A stretch of 64,000 nt of DNA from positions 62,001-126,000 of the forward strand of contig NZ_SIUB01000005.1 in the NCBI RefSeq assembly GCF_004310425.1, given 5' to 3'. The DNA is from Hansschlegelia quercus. Lineage in GTDB: Bacteria > Pseudomonadota > Alphaproteobacteria > Rhizobiales > Methylopilaceae. The notes under the pieces are model-generated. The model was not told the origin of the DNA, searched no databases, and saw only the letters and a list, made by a program, of their open reading frames with translations. Made by a program: the position numbers and the translations under genes. Every line of letters starts with the position of its first letter. The first letter of the stretch is position 1. Shown piece by piece: positions 50,714 to 58,894 of this stretch.

Positions 50714-52000
50714 TCCGAGCGCGGCCAGCGCCGCCGCTCCGAAGGCCGTCCGCTCATCGAAATCCGCCACCACGATCTCCCGCCCAAGGCTGTCAGCGAG
50801 GAACTGCGCGAAGTAGCTGCTGCGGGCGAGACCGCCGTCGATCGAGATCGCGCGTTTGAGCGGCACGCGCTCGTCTATCGCCGCGATGACTTCGCAGGCG
50901 CGCAGCGCGATGCCTTCGAGCAGCGCCTGGGCCATGTCCTCGCGCGTCGTCCCGCCTGACATGCCGAGATAGAGCGAAGCGGCCGAGCGATCCCAATGGG
51001 GGCAGGCGAGACCCGAGAGCGCGGGCACGAAGACGAGGCCGCGATCGATCGCAGGCTCCGCGTCGAAGCGGTCGAGCTCGGCGACGTCGCTGACGACGCC
51101 GATCCGCGTCGCCCACTCCACCGCAGAACCCGCGTCATAGACGCCGCCATCCACGGCGTAGAGGGTTTCCGTCCCCGTCGCCCAGGCGACCGTCGGCAGC
51201 AGGCCCTTTTCGGGCGCGCGCACGATTTGGTCTCCCGTCACCGCGAGCGCAAAGGCGCCGGTGCCGAAGGTGATCTTGGCGTCGCCGGCCTCGCGGCAGC
51301 CATGGCCGTAAAGCGCGGCCTGCTGGTCGACCATCGCCGCACGGACAGGGACGCCCGAGATCGAGCCGAAATCGCCGACCGTCGGCCGGATCTCCGGCAA
51401 CGTCTCGATCGGGATGCCCAAGAGAGCGCAGAGGTCCGAATCCCACCGACTGGTCGCTAGGTTCATCAGTGAGGTGCGGGACCCCGTCGTCACGTCTGTG
51501 GCGAAGACGCCGGCCAGCCGGTCGAGAAAGAAGGCGTCGGTCGTGCCGAGCCTGAGTCGGCCGGCGGCCAAAGCTTCCTTCGCCGCCGGAATTTCCCGAA
51601 GGATCCAAGCGAGCTTGGACGCGGAGAAGTAAGGGTCCAGCGGCAGGCCCGCGCGCTCCATTACGAGGTCCGCGCCCGCCGCGCCGAGACTGGCCAGATC
51701 GGCCGCGGTGCGGTCGTCCTGCCAGACGATGACCGGCGAGAGCGCGGCCTTGGTCTCCGCGTCCCACGCAAGGCAGCTTTCGCCCTGGTTCGCGATCGCG
51801 ATGGCGTCGACCTCGCCCGCCGCTTCGAGGCAGGCCAGAATGTTCGAGACGAGCTCTTCCGGATCGTGCTCGACCCAACCGGACGCGGGGTAAGACTGCC
51901 GGTGGCGGATCGCCTTGCATATTTTGGCGGCGCCCGTTCGGTCATCCGCGACCAAGACGCGGGTCGAAGTGGTGCCTTGGTCGATCGCGGCGATGCGCAT
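50591..52000 (-). CDS. FGGY-family kinase, glycerol-kinase-like
   Basis: 469 residues. The N-terminal IAAIDQGTTSTRVLVADD and the GlpK-like GWVEHDPEELVSNI, ALSPVIVWQDDRTA, AMVDQQAALYGHGC and KITFGTGAFALAVTG stretches point to glycerol kinase. E. coli GlpK is about 502 residues, so this is slightly short. It phosphorylates glycerol or a similar polyol. It follows two flavoprotein dehydrogenase genes on the same strand, whose substrate would then be its phosphorylated product. Its 3' end overlaps the convergent flavin reductase gene by 123 bp. Confidence 0.85.
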   Translation of the reverse strand: MRIAAIDQGTTSTRVLVADDRTGAAKICKAIRHRQSYPASGWVEHDPEELVSNILACLEAAGEVDAIAIANQGESCLAWDAETKAALSPVIVWQDDRTAADLASLGAAGADLVMERAGLPLDPYFSASKLAWILREIPAAKEALAAGRLRLGTTDAFFLDRLAGVFATDVTTGSRTSLMNLATSRWDSDLCALLGIPIETLPEIRPTVGDFGSISGVPVRAAMVDQQAALYGHGCREAGDAKITFGTGAFALAVTGDQIVRAPEKGLLPTVAWATGTETLYAVDGGVYDAGSAVEWATRIGVVSDVAELDRFDAEPAIDRGLVFVPALSGLACPHWDRSAASLYLGMSGGTTREDMAQALLEGIALRACEVIAAIDERVPLKRAISIDGGLARSSYFAQFLADSLGREIVVADFDERTAFGAAALAALGSGVALSAPEGERRFAPRPVDRDARTRRFADAVSRSRGWRN

Positions 52001-52067
52001 TTCGAATGAACTCTCCCGTAACCGACGGTTAACCCGGATTAACCCGGAACGAACCGGCGTTAACGCG

Positions 52068-53303
52068 TCATCGCTCTTCGAGCGAGATCGTGACGTCGCC
52101 GGAAACCGGCCCTAGCAAATCCGAGCGGAACAGCACGCGCTGCTCCGCCCGCGCGGCGACCGGCGCGGACGCGAGTTCGCGGCCCTTGCCCCTGGCGACG
52201 AGCCGCCCTTCCGACCGTGCCCCGAGCCGCAGCTGCAGCTGAGAGAGCCCGCCGCCGCCCAGAGCGAGGCGCTGAGGCACGACATAGCGCACCCCCGGCC
52301 CCGGCCGCAGCCGCGCCGCCCCCTGGTGAACGGGGAGCAAACCTTTCATATCCTCGGCGATAAAGCCCGCGACCCGCCGTCCTTCCTCCCATGACCAGCC
52401 GGCCGTCTCGACCGGGCGCAGCACATTGCCGGCCGCGAAGATGCGGGGATCGCTGGTGCGGCCGAACTGGTCGATCGAGGGCCCGAGCGTTCCCCGATCG
52501 AGCTCCAGCCCCGCGGCCCGAACCAGCGTCGCCTCGGGCTGGAAGCCGCCGGTGAAGACCACGCCGTCGCACGCGATGGTCTCCGTCCCGCCTCCAGCGA
52601 GCCGAAGCGTCACTCCTTCGACCCGCGGGGCGCCGAAAATGTCGACGATCTCGGCGCTGTAGAAGCGTGGGACCCCAAGCAGCCAGGGCAGCATCATGTA
52701 GACTTCGGGAACCGTCGGCCCCGCGCCCGTCTCCACCATGGCGACGGGCTCCGCGCCGATCGCGCGGCAGGTCAACAGGCTGGACAGCGCCACGAGCTCG
52801 GTGCCGACGATGAGCGGTCGTCGGAACGGCGCAAGGCGCTCGAGATAGGCGTAGGCCTGCAGCGCGCCGGTGTTCATGACGCCGAGCGGCCGGTCGCCCG
52901 AGGCGAAACGCTGGGCGCGCGTGCGCTCGCGTACCCCGGTCGCGAGCAGGATCCGCTCGGCGCGCACGGCGCTCACGCCTTCCGGAGAGGTCAGCGTGAC
53001 GGCGGGATCGTCGCCGTCGCGATCGATCGCGACGACCGTCGTCTGCAGCCTGAGATCGACGCCGGCGCGCGCGGCCCGGCGGGCCAGCCGACGCGCGTAG
53101 CTCGGACCGGTCAGGACGCATTTGAACTCGCGCATGCCGAAAGGCGGATGCCCGCAATGCCTAGGCACGCCGCCGGCCTCGCGCTCGCGCTCCACCACGA
53201 CGACGGAGCCGACGCCGAGCCGCTTGAGCTCGGTCGCGGCGGCGAGGCCAGCAGGCCCGGCGCCGACGATGACCACGTTCGTATGGTCGGCCGGTACGCT
53301 CAC
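52068..53303 (-). CDS. FAD/NAD(P)-binding oxidoreductase, second subunit of a G3P-dehydrogenase-like complex
   Basis: 411 residues. Two dinucleotide folds: VVIVGAGPAGLAAATELKRL (FAD) and, after ILLATGVRERTR, PLIVGTELVALSSLL (NAD(P)H). GFQPEATLV and RIFAAGNVLRPVETAG complete the pyridine-nucleotide oxidoreductase pattern. The stretch PRHCGHPPFGMREF is characteristic of the partner of GlpA-like dehydrogenases in several bacteria. Its ATG overlaps the stop of the upstream gene by 4 bases, so equimolar synthesis is likely. Confidence 0.85.
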   Translation of the reverse strand: MSVPADHTNVVIVGAGPAGLAAATELKRLGVGSVVVVEREREAGGVPRHCGHPPFGMREFKCVLTGPSYARRLARRAARAGVDLRLQTTVVAIDRDGDDPAVTLTSPEGVSAVRAERILLATGVRERTRAQRFASGDRPLGVMNTGALQAYAYLERLAPFRRPLIVGTELVALSSLLTCRAIGAEPVAMVETGAGPTVPEVYMMLPWLLGVPRFYSAEIVDIFGAPRVEGVTLRLAGGGTETIACDGVVFTGGFQPEATLVRAAGLELDRGTLGPSIDQFGRTSDPRIFAAGNVLRPVETAGWSWEEGRRVAGFIAEDMKGLLPVHQGAARLRPGPGVRYVVPQRLALGGGGLSQLQLRLGARSEGRLVARGKGRELASAPVAARAEQRVLFRSDLLGPVSGDVTISLEER

Positions 53304-54685
53304 GCGGCCTCGTCCTTCGCGAGCGGCGCGGCAAAGCGGCCGGCAGTCAGGCTCGCCAGCCGCGCGTTACAGTTGAAGCCCTGGCAGCGGCCCATCCCGG
53401 CTCGGGTTCGTCGCTTAAGGCCGCCGAAATCGCCCGGCGGCACAGGGCCGTCGAGGGCGATTTCGATCTCGCGCCGCGTGACCAATTCGCAATGGCACAC
53501 GATCTCGCCATGGTCGGATTGCTCCCAATCGCGCGGAAGGTGTTCGGCGATGTTCGGAACCTTAGGCCAGACCGGATCCTTCGCAGCCGCGTGGCCCTGG
53601 CCGATCTCGCTGTAGATCCTCACCGCCAAAGCAGCGAGGCCGAGCGAGGCCGTCAGGCCCGTCGAGCGCACGCCGCCGAGGCTGATCCAGCGCCGCTCGG
53701 CCTCGACGCGGATACGATATCCCTTTTCCTCGGACGCGGGCCTGAGCCCGGCATAAACGGCGGTGACGTCCACCTCCGCCAGCGCCGGCACCATCTCGAC
53801 GGCGCGCGCGACGAGGCCCTTGAGCGTCGCCTCCTCGACGGTGGCGCGCGTGCGGTCCTCCTGCTCCTCCGCGGTGGGGCCGACGAGGACGTTGCCGAAG
53901 GCGGTGCGGCACAGCACGACACCCTTGGTTCGCTCATTCGGCACGGGCAGCACGATGCTCCGGACAAGTTTCGCCGCCGCCTTGTCGAAGACGACGAACT
54001 GGCCCTTGCGCGGCCTGATTTCGAAGGACGCGTCGCCGAGGAGTAAGCGCTCGATCCGGTCTCCGTAGAGACCGGCGGCGTTGATGACGGCGTTGGCGCG
54101 CACCTCCCCGGTCGAGGTCGAGAGCCGCCAGACCTCGCCGTCGAAGTCGCCGCCGAGAACCTCCGTTGAGAAACGGAGCTCGGCGCCCTGGGTCTTGGCT
54201 TCGATCAGATAAGCGAGGAAGGGCGACCAAGGGTCGATCACGTGTTCGCCCGGCACAAGCAGCGCTTCGAGCACGCTCCGCGAGAGCTCCGGCTCGCGCA
54301 AGCGGATTTCGGCGGCGGTCAGTCGCCGGACATCCGTCACGCCGTTTTCGATCGCTTGGGCCTCGATGCCGTCAAGCGCCGCGCGCTCGGCCTCGGACCA
54401 GGCGACGACTATCGCGCCGGTCTCCAGCAAAGGCAGGTTCATCCGCTCGCGGATCGCGAGGTATTCCCGGCGACCCTCCTGCATGCAGGCGAGCTCTACG
54501 CTGCCTCGCGGCGCATCGAAGCCGGTGTGCAGGATGGCGCTGTTGGCTTTGCTCGCGCCCGAAAGCAGGTCAGCGCCCTTTTCGAGCAGGACGACCTTGG
54601 CGCCTTCGAGCGCGAACCGGCGCGCCGCGGCGCAGCCGACGGCGCCGGCCCCGATGATCGCGATATCCGCGGTGGACACGTTCAC
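53300..54685 (-). CDS. FAD-dependent glycerol-3-phosphate-dehydrogenase-like protein with BFD-type [2Fe-2S] domain
   Basis: 461 residues. The DAO fold opens with DIAIIGAGAVGCAAARRFAL and includes GASKANSAILHTGFDAPRGS and RKGQFVVFDKA. A C-terminal BFD-like domain (about 395-450) has the four-cysteine pattern VCHCELVTRREI ... GMGRCQGFNC. This matches two-subunit G3P dehydrogenases in which electrons pass through FAD and an iron-sulfur domain to the NAD(P)-binding partner. Glycerol kinase is third in the operon, supporting G3P or a related polyol phosphate as substrate. Confidence 0.85.
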   Translation of the reverse strand: MNVSTADIAIIGAGAVGCAAARRFALEGAKVVLLEKGADLLSGASKANSAILHTGFDAPRGSVELACMQEGRREYLAIRERMNLPLLETGAIVVAWSEAERAALDGIEAQAIENGVTDVRRLTAAEIRLREPELSRSVLEALLVPGEHVIDPWSPFLAYLIEAKTQGAELRFSTEVLGGDFDGEVWRLSTSTGEVRANAVINAAGLYGDRIERLLLGDASFEIRPRKGQFVVFDKAAAKLVRSIVLPVPNERTKGVVLCRTAFGNVLVGPTAEEQEDRTRATVEEATLKGLVARAVEMVPALAEVDVTAVYAGLRPASEEKGYRIRVEAERRWISLGGVRSTGLTASLGLAALAVRIYSEIGQGHAAAKDPVWPKVPNIAEHLPRDWEQSDHGEIVCHCELVTRREIEIALDGPVPPGDFGGLKRRTRAGMGRCQGFNCNARLASLTAGRFAAPLAKDEAA

Positions 54686-54724
54686 GCTCCATGCGCGGCC
54701 GAAATGCGAGACGGCCAGAAAAAG

Positions 54725-54755
54725 AGGCGCCCGTCCCGCGGAGGGACGGGCGCCG
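54725..54755 (-). terminator. Strong intrinsic terminator between the permease and the dehydrogenase operon
   Basis: GGCGCCCGTCCC (54727-54738) and GGGACGGGCGCC (54744-54755) form a perfect 12-bp stem with a 5-base loop. On the minus strand it is followed by TCTTTTTCT. It ends the permease transcript 18-48 bases after its stop and lies 40 bases before the dehydrogenase start. Confidence 0.85.
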
Positions 54756-54772
54756 TTCGTCTCAGGATTGGC

Positions 54773-56314
54773 TCAGGCTTTCCGTCCGAGCGCCTGCTCG
54801 GCGGCGGCGATCTCCGCCTGGCGTCGGGCGATCGCAGCGCCGATTGGAGGACCGGAGAAGCGCTTGCGCTCCAGGCCGAACCACAGGACCAGCAGCAGGA
54901 CGATCAGCCCGATCGCGTAGTTGATCAGGATGTCGAAAGGCGGCTGGATGCCGGCGTACATCAGGATCAGCACGCCAAGGCAGGCGAGAACGCCCAGCGG
55001 CTTCGACCAAACGCCGAGGCGGAACGGGCCGAACTCCGTCCAGGTCTTGCCTTCCGCCAGAATGCCGGCGGCGATCGGCATCACGTAGGACACGTAGAGG
55101 AACAGCGCGCAGCCGGCGGCGAGAGCCGCGAATGCCGGGGAGTAGAGCGTCGCGCAGACCGAGAGAACTGCGCCGAGCCAGATCGCGGGCACCGGCGTGC
55201 GCCACTTCGGGCTGACCTGCTTCCACATCGACGAGCCCGGCAGGCCGCCGTCCCGGGCGAAGGCGTAGATCATGCGCGAGGTCGAGGTGAGACCCGCGAG
55301 CGCGCAGATGAAGTTCGCCAGCACGATCGCGATCGCGATGATGTCCTTCAGCCAGACAGGCGCCGGCAGGGTGTTGAACATGTTGAACCAGGCGTTCGCG
55401 CCGTCCTTGGCTGTCGCCGTCAGATCCGGGCTCGCGAGCACGAAAGAGGCCGCCATCACGAAGCCGAACACCAGCGACCAGAACACTGAATGGATCATGC
55501 CGCGGGGCACCGCGCGGCGGGCGTCGGCGGTCTCTTCCGAGGTGTGCGCCGACGCGTCGAAGCCGGTGATCGTGTAGAGCGGGTAGAGCAGGCCGACGAG
55601 GAAGGCGACGATCGCGGTCCTCGGCTCCGGCACGTAGCCGCCGCCGGGCTCGCCGGTGTTGTTCACGAAAGTGGTCAGCCGCGAGATGTCCCAGGTCGCG
55701 CCCCAGATCAGGAACATCGCGGTGAGCACGACCGCGACGACCAGGATCATGTAGCCCGAGAAATCGGTCAGCATCGTCGTCAGCTTGATGCCGAAATGGT
55801 TCACCAGCGCCTGAGCGAGCGTGATCAGCGTAACGCCGATGATCTGTTCCTGCACGCCCCAGGCCGAGACGTCGTAGTGGAACACGCCGGCCCAGACGAG
55901 GTCGCGGAACAGCAGAAAGACGCCGACATTCACCGACGCCACGACGAAGATCAGGCCGAGCAGGTTGATCCACGCCGTCGCCCAGCCCCAGCCGCGGCCG
56001 CCGAGGATGGACGACCAGTGATAGAGCGCGCCGGCCGTCGGATAGGCCGAGGCGATCTGGCCGAGGCAGGCCGCGACGAGCAGCGCGAACAGGCCGCCGA
56101 TGATCCAGCCGATCGTGGCCTCGAAGCCGCCGCCGGTCGCCATGGCGAGCGGGAACGATGTGATGCCGCCTGCGAGAATGCAGATGATCGAGAACGATAT
56201 CGCGAAATTCGAGAAGCCGCCCATGCGCCGCGCCAGCTCCTGCGCATAGCCCATGGAATGGAGGACTCTGGTGTCCTCGTCGTGATGATCCGTCATGCCG
56301 ACCCCTTCGCCCAT
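54773..56314 (-). CDS. APC-superfamily permease (amino acid/choline transporter type)
   Basis: 513 residues and about 12 membrane helices. The start MGYAQELARRMGGFSNFAIS followed by FSIICILAGGITSFPLAMAT is typical of the ACT subgroup of the APC family, which carries GABA, choline or amino acids; ITGFDASAHTSEETADARRA is the other diagnostic block. ATG 56314 has GGAAGG 6 bases upstream; ATG 56296, also with a purine-rich leader, is an alternative. It is divergent from the DeoR-type regulator and closed by a strong terminator. The link with the glycerol-type genes downstream is unproven. Confidence 0.88.
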   Translation of the reverse strand: MGEGVGMTDHHDEDTRVLHSMGYAQELARRMGGFSNFAISFSIICILAGGITSFPLAMATGGGFEATIGWIIGGLFALLVAACLGQIASAYPTAGALYHWSSILGGRGWGWATAWINLLGLIFVVASVNVGVFLLFRDLVWAGVFHYDVSAWGVQEQIIGVTLITLAQALVNHFGIKLTTMLTDFSGYMILVVAVVLTAMFLIWGATWDISRLTTFVNNTGEPGGGYVPEPRTAIVAFLVGLLYPLYTITGFDASAHTSEETADARRAVPRGMIHSVFWSLVFGFVMAASFVLASPDLTATAKDGANAWFNMFNTLPAPVWLKDIIAIAIVLANFICALAGLTSTSRMIYAFARDGGLPGSSMWKQVSPKWRTPVPAIWLGAVLSVCATLYSPAFAALAAGCALFLYVSYVMPIAAGILAEGKTWTEFGPFRLGVWSKPLGVLACLGVLILMYAGIQPPFDILINYAIGLIVLLLVLWFGLERKRFSGPPIGAAIARRQAEIAAAEQALGRKA

Positions 56315-56535
56315 GTTCGGCCTTCCCTCGTGGACCGACCGTCGTTCCCCCGCCGCCGCGACCGGCTGCGCGCCCGCTCCATTCGAAGAGCCTTGCGTGA
56401 TCGCGACCCGATCTGGCGTAAGGCCCTTCCTGTGGAGCGGGAAACGTCGCATCCTCGGATGCGGCGCCCGTTCGGTCAAGACGGGTGACTGTTCGGTAAT
56501 TAGGCGGGGCCGCCCAAAATGCGCACAATCCGGCC

Positions 56536-57309
56536 ATGAATCCGGAACAACGGCGGGAGCGGATCGTCGCGCTGACGCTTCAGCGCGAGCGCGTGGCGGT
56601 CGACGAACTCGCCGCGGCGCTGAAATCCTCGCGCGAGACGATCCGGCGGGATCTTTCGGAACTCGACCGCCGCGGTCGGCTCAGAAAGATCCATGGCGGC
56701 GCGACCATTGCGGAATCAGCGCTGGTGGAGCCCGGCAGCGAGAGTCCGTTTCAGATGCGGCTCGGCGAGAACATCGCCGCCAAGCGCGCCATCGCCCGCC
56801 GCGCCGCGCCGCTTTTCCAGCCGGGCGAAACCCTGTTCGTCGACACCGGCAGCACCACCATCCTGTTTGCGGAGGAGATCGCTCACGCGACCGGCCTTAC
56901 GGTTGTCACCAATTCCGCGGCCATCGCGGCTTTCGCCGGCCGCGGTCCGGAAAGCAGCGTATTCCTGATCGGCGGCGCGTATCGCAATGACGGAGCGGAG
57001 AGCGTCGGACCGCTGGCCGTGGAGCAGATCGCCCGCTTCCATGCGGACCACGCCGTGCTCACGGTCGGCGCAATCGGCGAGGTCGGCCTGCTCGATTATG
57101 ATCTCGAGGAAGCGCTGGTCGCGCGCGCCATGATCGCGCACGCCCGCTCCGTAACCGTGCTGGCGGATTCCTCGAAGTTCGGGCATTCGGCGCTGTTCAA
57201 GGTGGCGCCGCTCGGCGCGGTTGACCGGATCGTGACCGAACGGTCGCCGGTTCAAGCTCTCGAGACCACAATTGCGGCGGCCGGAATCGATCTGATCCTC
57301 TCGTCTTAA
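56536..57309 (+). CDS. DeoR/GlpR-family transcriptional regulator
   Basis: 257 residues. The N-terminal winged helix reads RRERIVALTLQRERVAVDEL, LKSSRETIRRDLSELDRRG and LRKIHGGA. The C-terminal effector domain has GETLFVDTGSTTILFAEEI and VTNSAAIAAFAG, the DeoRC phosphosugar-binding pattern. GlpR-like repressors answer to G3P or sugar phosphates. It is divergent from the permease (221-bp gap) and near the G3P-dehydrogenase-like genes, which it may control. Confidence 0.92.
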   Translation: MNPEQRRERIVALTLQRERVAVDELAAALKSSRETIRRDLSELDRRGRLRKIHGGATIAESALVEPGSESPFQMRLGENIAAKRAIARRAAPLFQPGETLFVDTGSTTILFAEEIAHATGLTVVTNSAAIAAFAGRGPESSVFLIGGAYRNDGAESVGPLAVEQIARFHADHAVLTVGAIGEVGLLDYDLEEALVARAMIAHARSVTVLADSSKFGHSALFKVAPLGAVDRIVTERSPVQALETTIAAAGIDLILSS

Positions 57310-57417
57310 GGCTGCGCGGGCTCTTCTCTGGGGAAAAGACCGTTCGACGCTTGGACCTAGCGGTCATGATCGGCGACGGTCGCGGCGGCGGGCTCTCCCA
57401 AGGGAATGCGTTTTTCA

Positions 57418-58890
57418 ATGACGATCGGCATCGAGATCGGCGCGAAGCGCACAGGCGAGCGCGCGGTCTTCGACCTTGAGGAGCTGCTCGCGACGCGCCT
57501 GCTGGTGCAGGGCAATTCGGGCTCGGGCAAGTCGCATCTGCTGCGTCGTCTGCTCGAGCAGAGCGCCCCTTGGGTGCAGCAATGCGTGATCGATCCAGAG
57601 GGCGACTTCGTCACGCTCGCCGACCGCTTCGGCCATGTCGTGATCGACGCCGCCCATGCCGAACGGGAGCTCGCGGCGATCGCCGACCGGGTGCGGCGGC
57701 ATCGCGTCTCCGTGGTGTTCAACCTCGAGGGCCTCGAGGTCGAGAAGCAGATGCGCGCCGCCGCTCTGTTCCTCAACGCGCTGTTCGAGGCGGACCGCGA
57801 TCACTGGTATCCGATGCTGGTGGTGGTCGACGAGGCGCAGCTGTTCGCGCCCGCGGCCTCGGGCGACGCCGACGAGGAGTCCCGACGCCAGTCGCTCGCC
57901 GCGATGACGAATCTGATGTGCCGGGGGCGCAAGCGCGGGCTCGCCGGCGTGATCGCGACCCAGCGGCTCGCGAAACTCGCCAAGAACGTCGCCGCGGAAG
58001 CCTCGAACTTCCTGATGGGGCGCACCTTCCTCGATATCGACATGGCGCGCGCAGCCGATCTGCTCGGCATGGAACGGCGTCAAGCGGAGACATTCCGCAA
58101 CCTGGATCGCGGGCATTTCGTGGCGCTCGGCCCCGCGATCGGCCGCAAGCCGGAAGCCGTCAAGATCGGCGCGGTGGAGACCGAGCCGCGCGGCGGCGGG
58201 CCGAAGCTGACGCCGCTGCCGGAGACCGCAGAGGACGCGGCCGGCCTGATCTTCCGCCGAGGCGCCGACGAGGCGGGGCCGCGGCCTCGCGCACTGCCGC
58301 GCGAAACCGCCGAGGAGGTGCTGGCGCGGCTCGCCGAGCCCCGGCCGAGCGACGCGCCCGAAGCGCCGGTCGACCTGTTCTTCGGCGCTGAGCGCGACGC
58401 CGCCGTGAGCGCGATCGTCGCGGAAATGATGGTCGAGCCCGAGGCGGGCTTTCAGCCGGTCGCCCTACTCTACCAGGACTTCCTGGTCCGGTGCCGAATC
58501 GCGCGGATGCCCGGCGAGCCGATCGATTTGCCGCGGTTCCGGAAGGAGCTCGCGCTCGCCAAGGCCGGCTTCGGCGAAGGCTCCGTCGCGACTTCAGACT
58601 GGGATCAGGCGACGCTGGTCGCCTCCGGCCTGCCGGACGACGTGCAGGGCGTGTTTTTACTACTGGCGAAGGCAGCGCTCTCGAAGGCCCCCTGCCCGTC
58701 AGACGACGAGATCGCCCGCGCCTACGGCACGAGGTCGACCGGCCGGGCGCGGAGACTGCTGGCGCATATGGAGGATCGCGGCTTCCTCACCTGCGCTTCC
58801 GACCTTCGCGGGCGGCGCATCGTCATGCTGCCCGATCTCGGCTGGCAGACCGCGCCGGGCGCGGCGGACCTTGCCGCCGCCGCCGGCTGA
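57418..58890 (+). CDS. HerA-like P-loop ATPase (DUF87 type), stand-alone
   Basis: 490 residues (ATG 57406 is also in frame; AGGGA at 57401-57405 is nearer the correct spacing for 57418). The HAS-barrel-like start MTIGIEIGAKRTGERAVFDL precedes Walker A LVQGNSGSGKSHLLRRL. Walker B is LVVVDEAQLFAP, followed by MTNLMCRGRKRGLAGVIATQRL, the FtsK/HerA arrangement. The C-terminal part (about 330-480) ends in a winged-helix-like segment (SDDEIARAYGTRSTGRARRL). HerA translocates DNA, usually with NurA nuclease; no NurA-like gene is adjacent. Confidence 0.85.
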   Translation: MTIGIEIGAKRTGERAVFDLEELLATRLLVQGNSGSGKSHLLRRLLEQSAPWVQQCVIDPEGDFVTLADRFGHVVIDAAHAERELAAIADRVRRHRVSVVFNLEGLEVEKQMRAAALFLNALFEADRDHWYPMLVVVDEAQLFAPAASGDADEESRRQSLAAMTNLMCRGRKRGLAGVIATQRLAKLAKNVAAEASNFLMGRTFLDIDMARAADLLGMERRQAETFRNLDRGHFVALGPAIGRKPEAVKIGAVETEPRGGGPKLTPLPETAEDAAGLIFRRGADEAGPRPRALPRETAEEVLARLAEPRPSDAPEAPVDLFFGAERDAAVSAIVAEMMVEPEAGFQPVALLYQDFLVRCRIARMPGEPIDLPRFRKELALAKAGFGEGSVATSDWDQATLVASGLPDDVQGVFLLLAKAALSKAPCPSDDEIARAYGTRSTGRARRLLAHMEDRGFLTCASDLRGRRIVMLPDLGWQTAPGAADLAAAAG

Positions 58891-58894
58891 ACGC

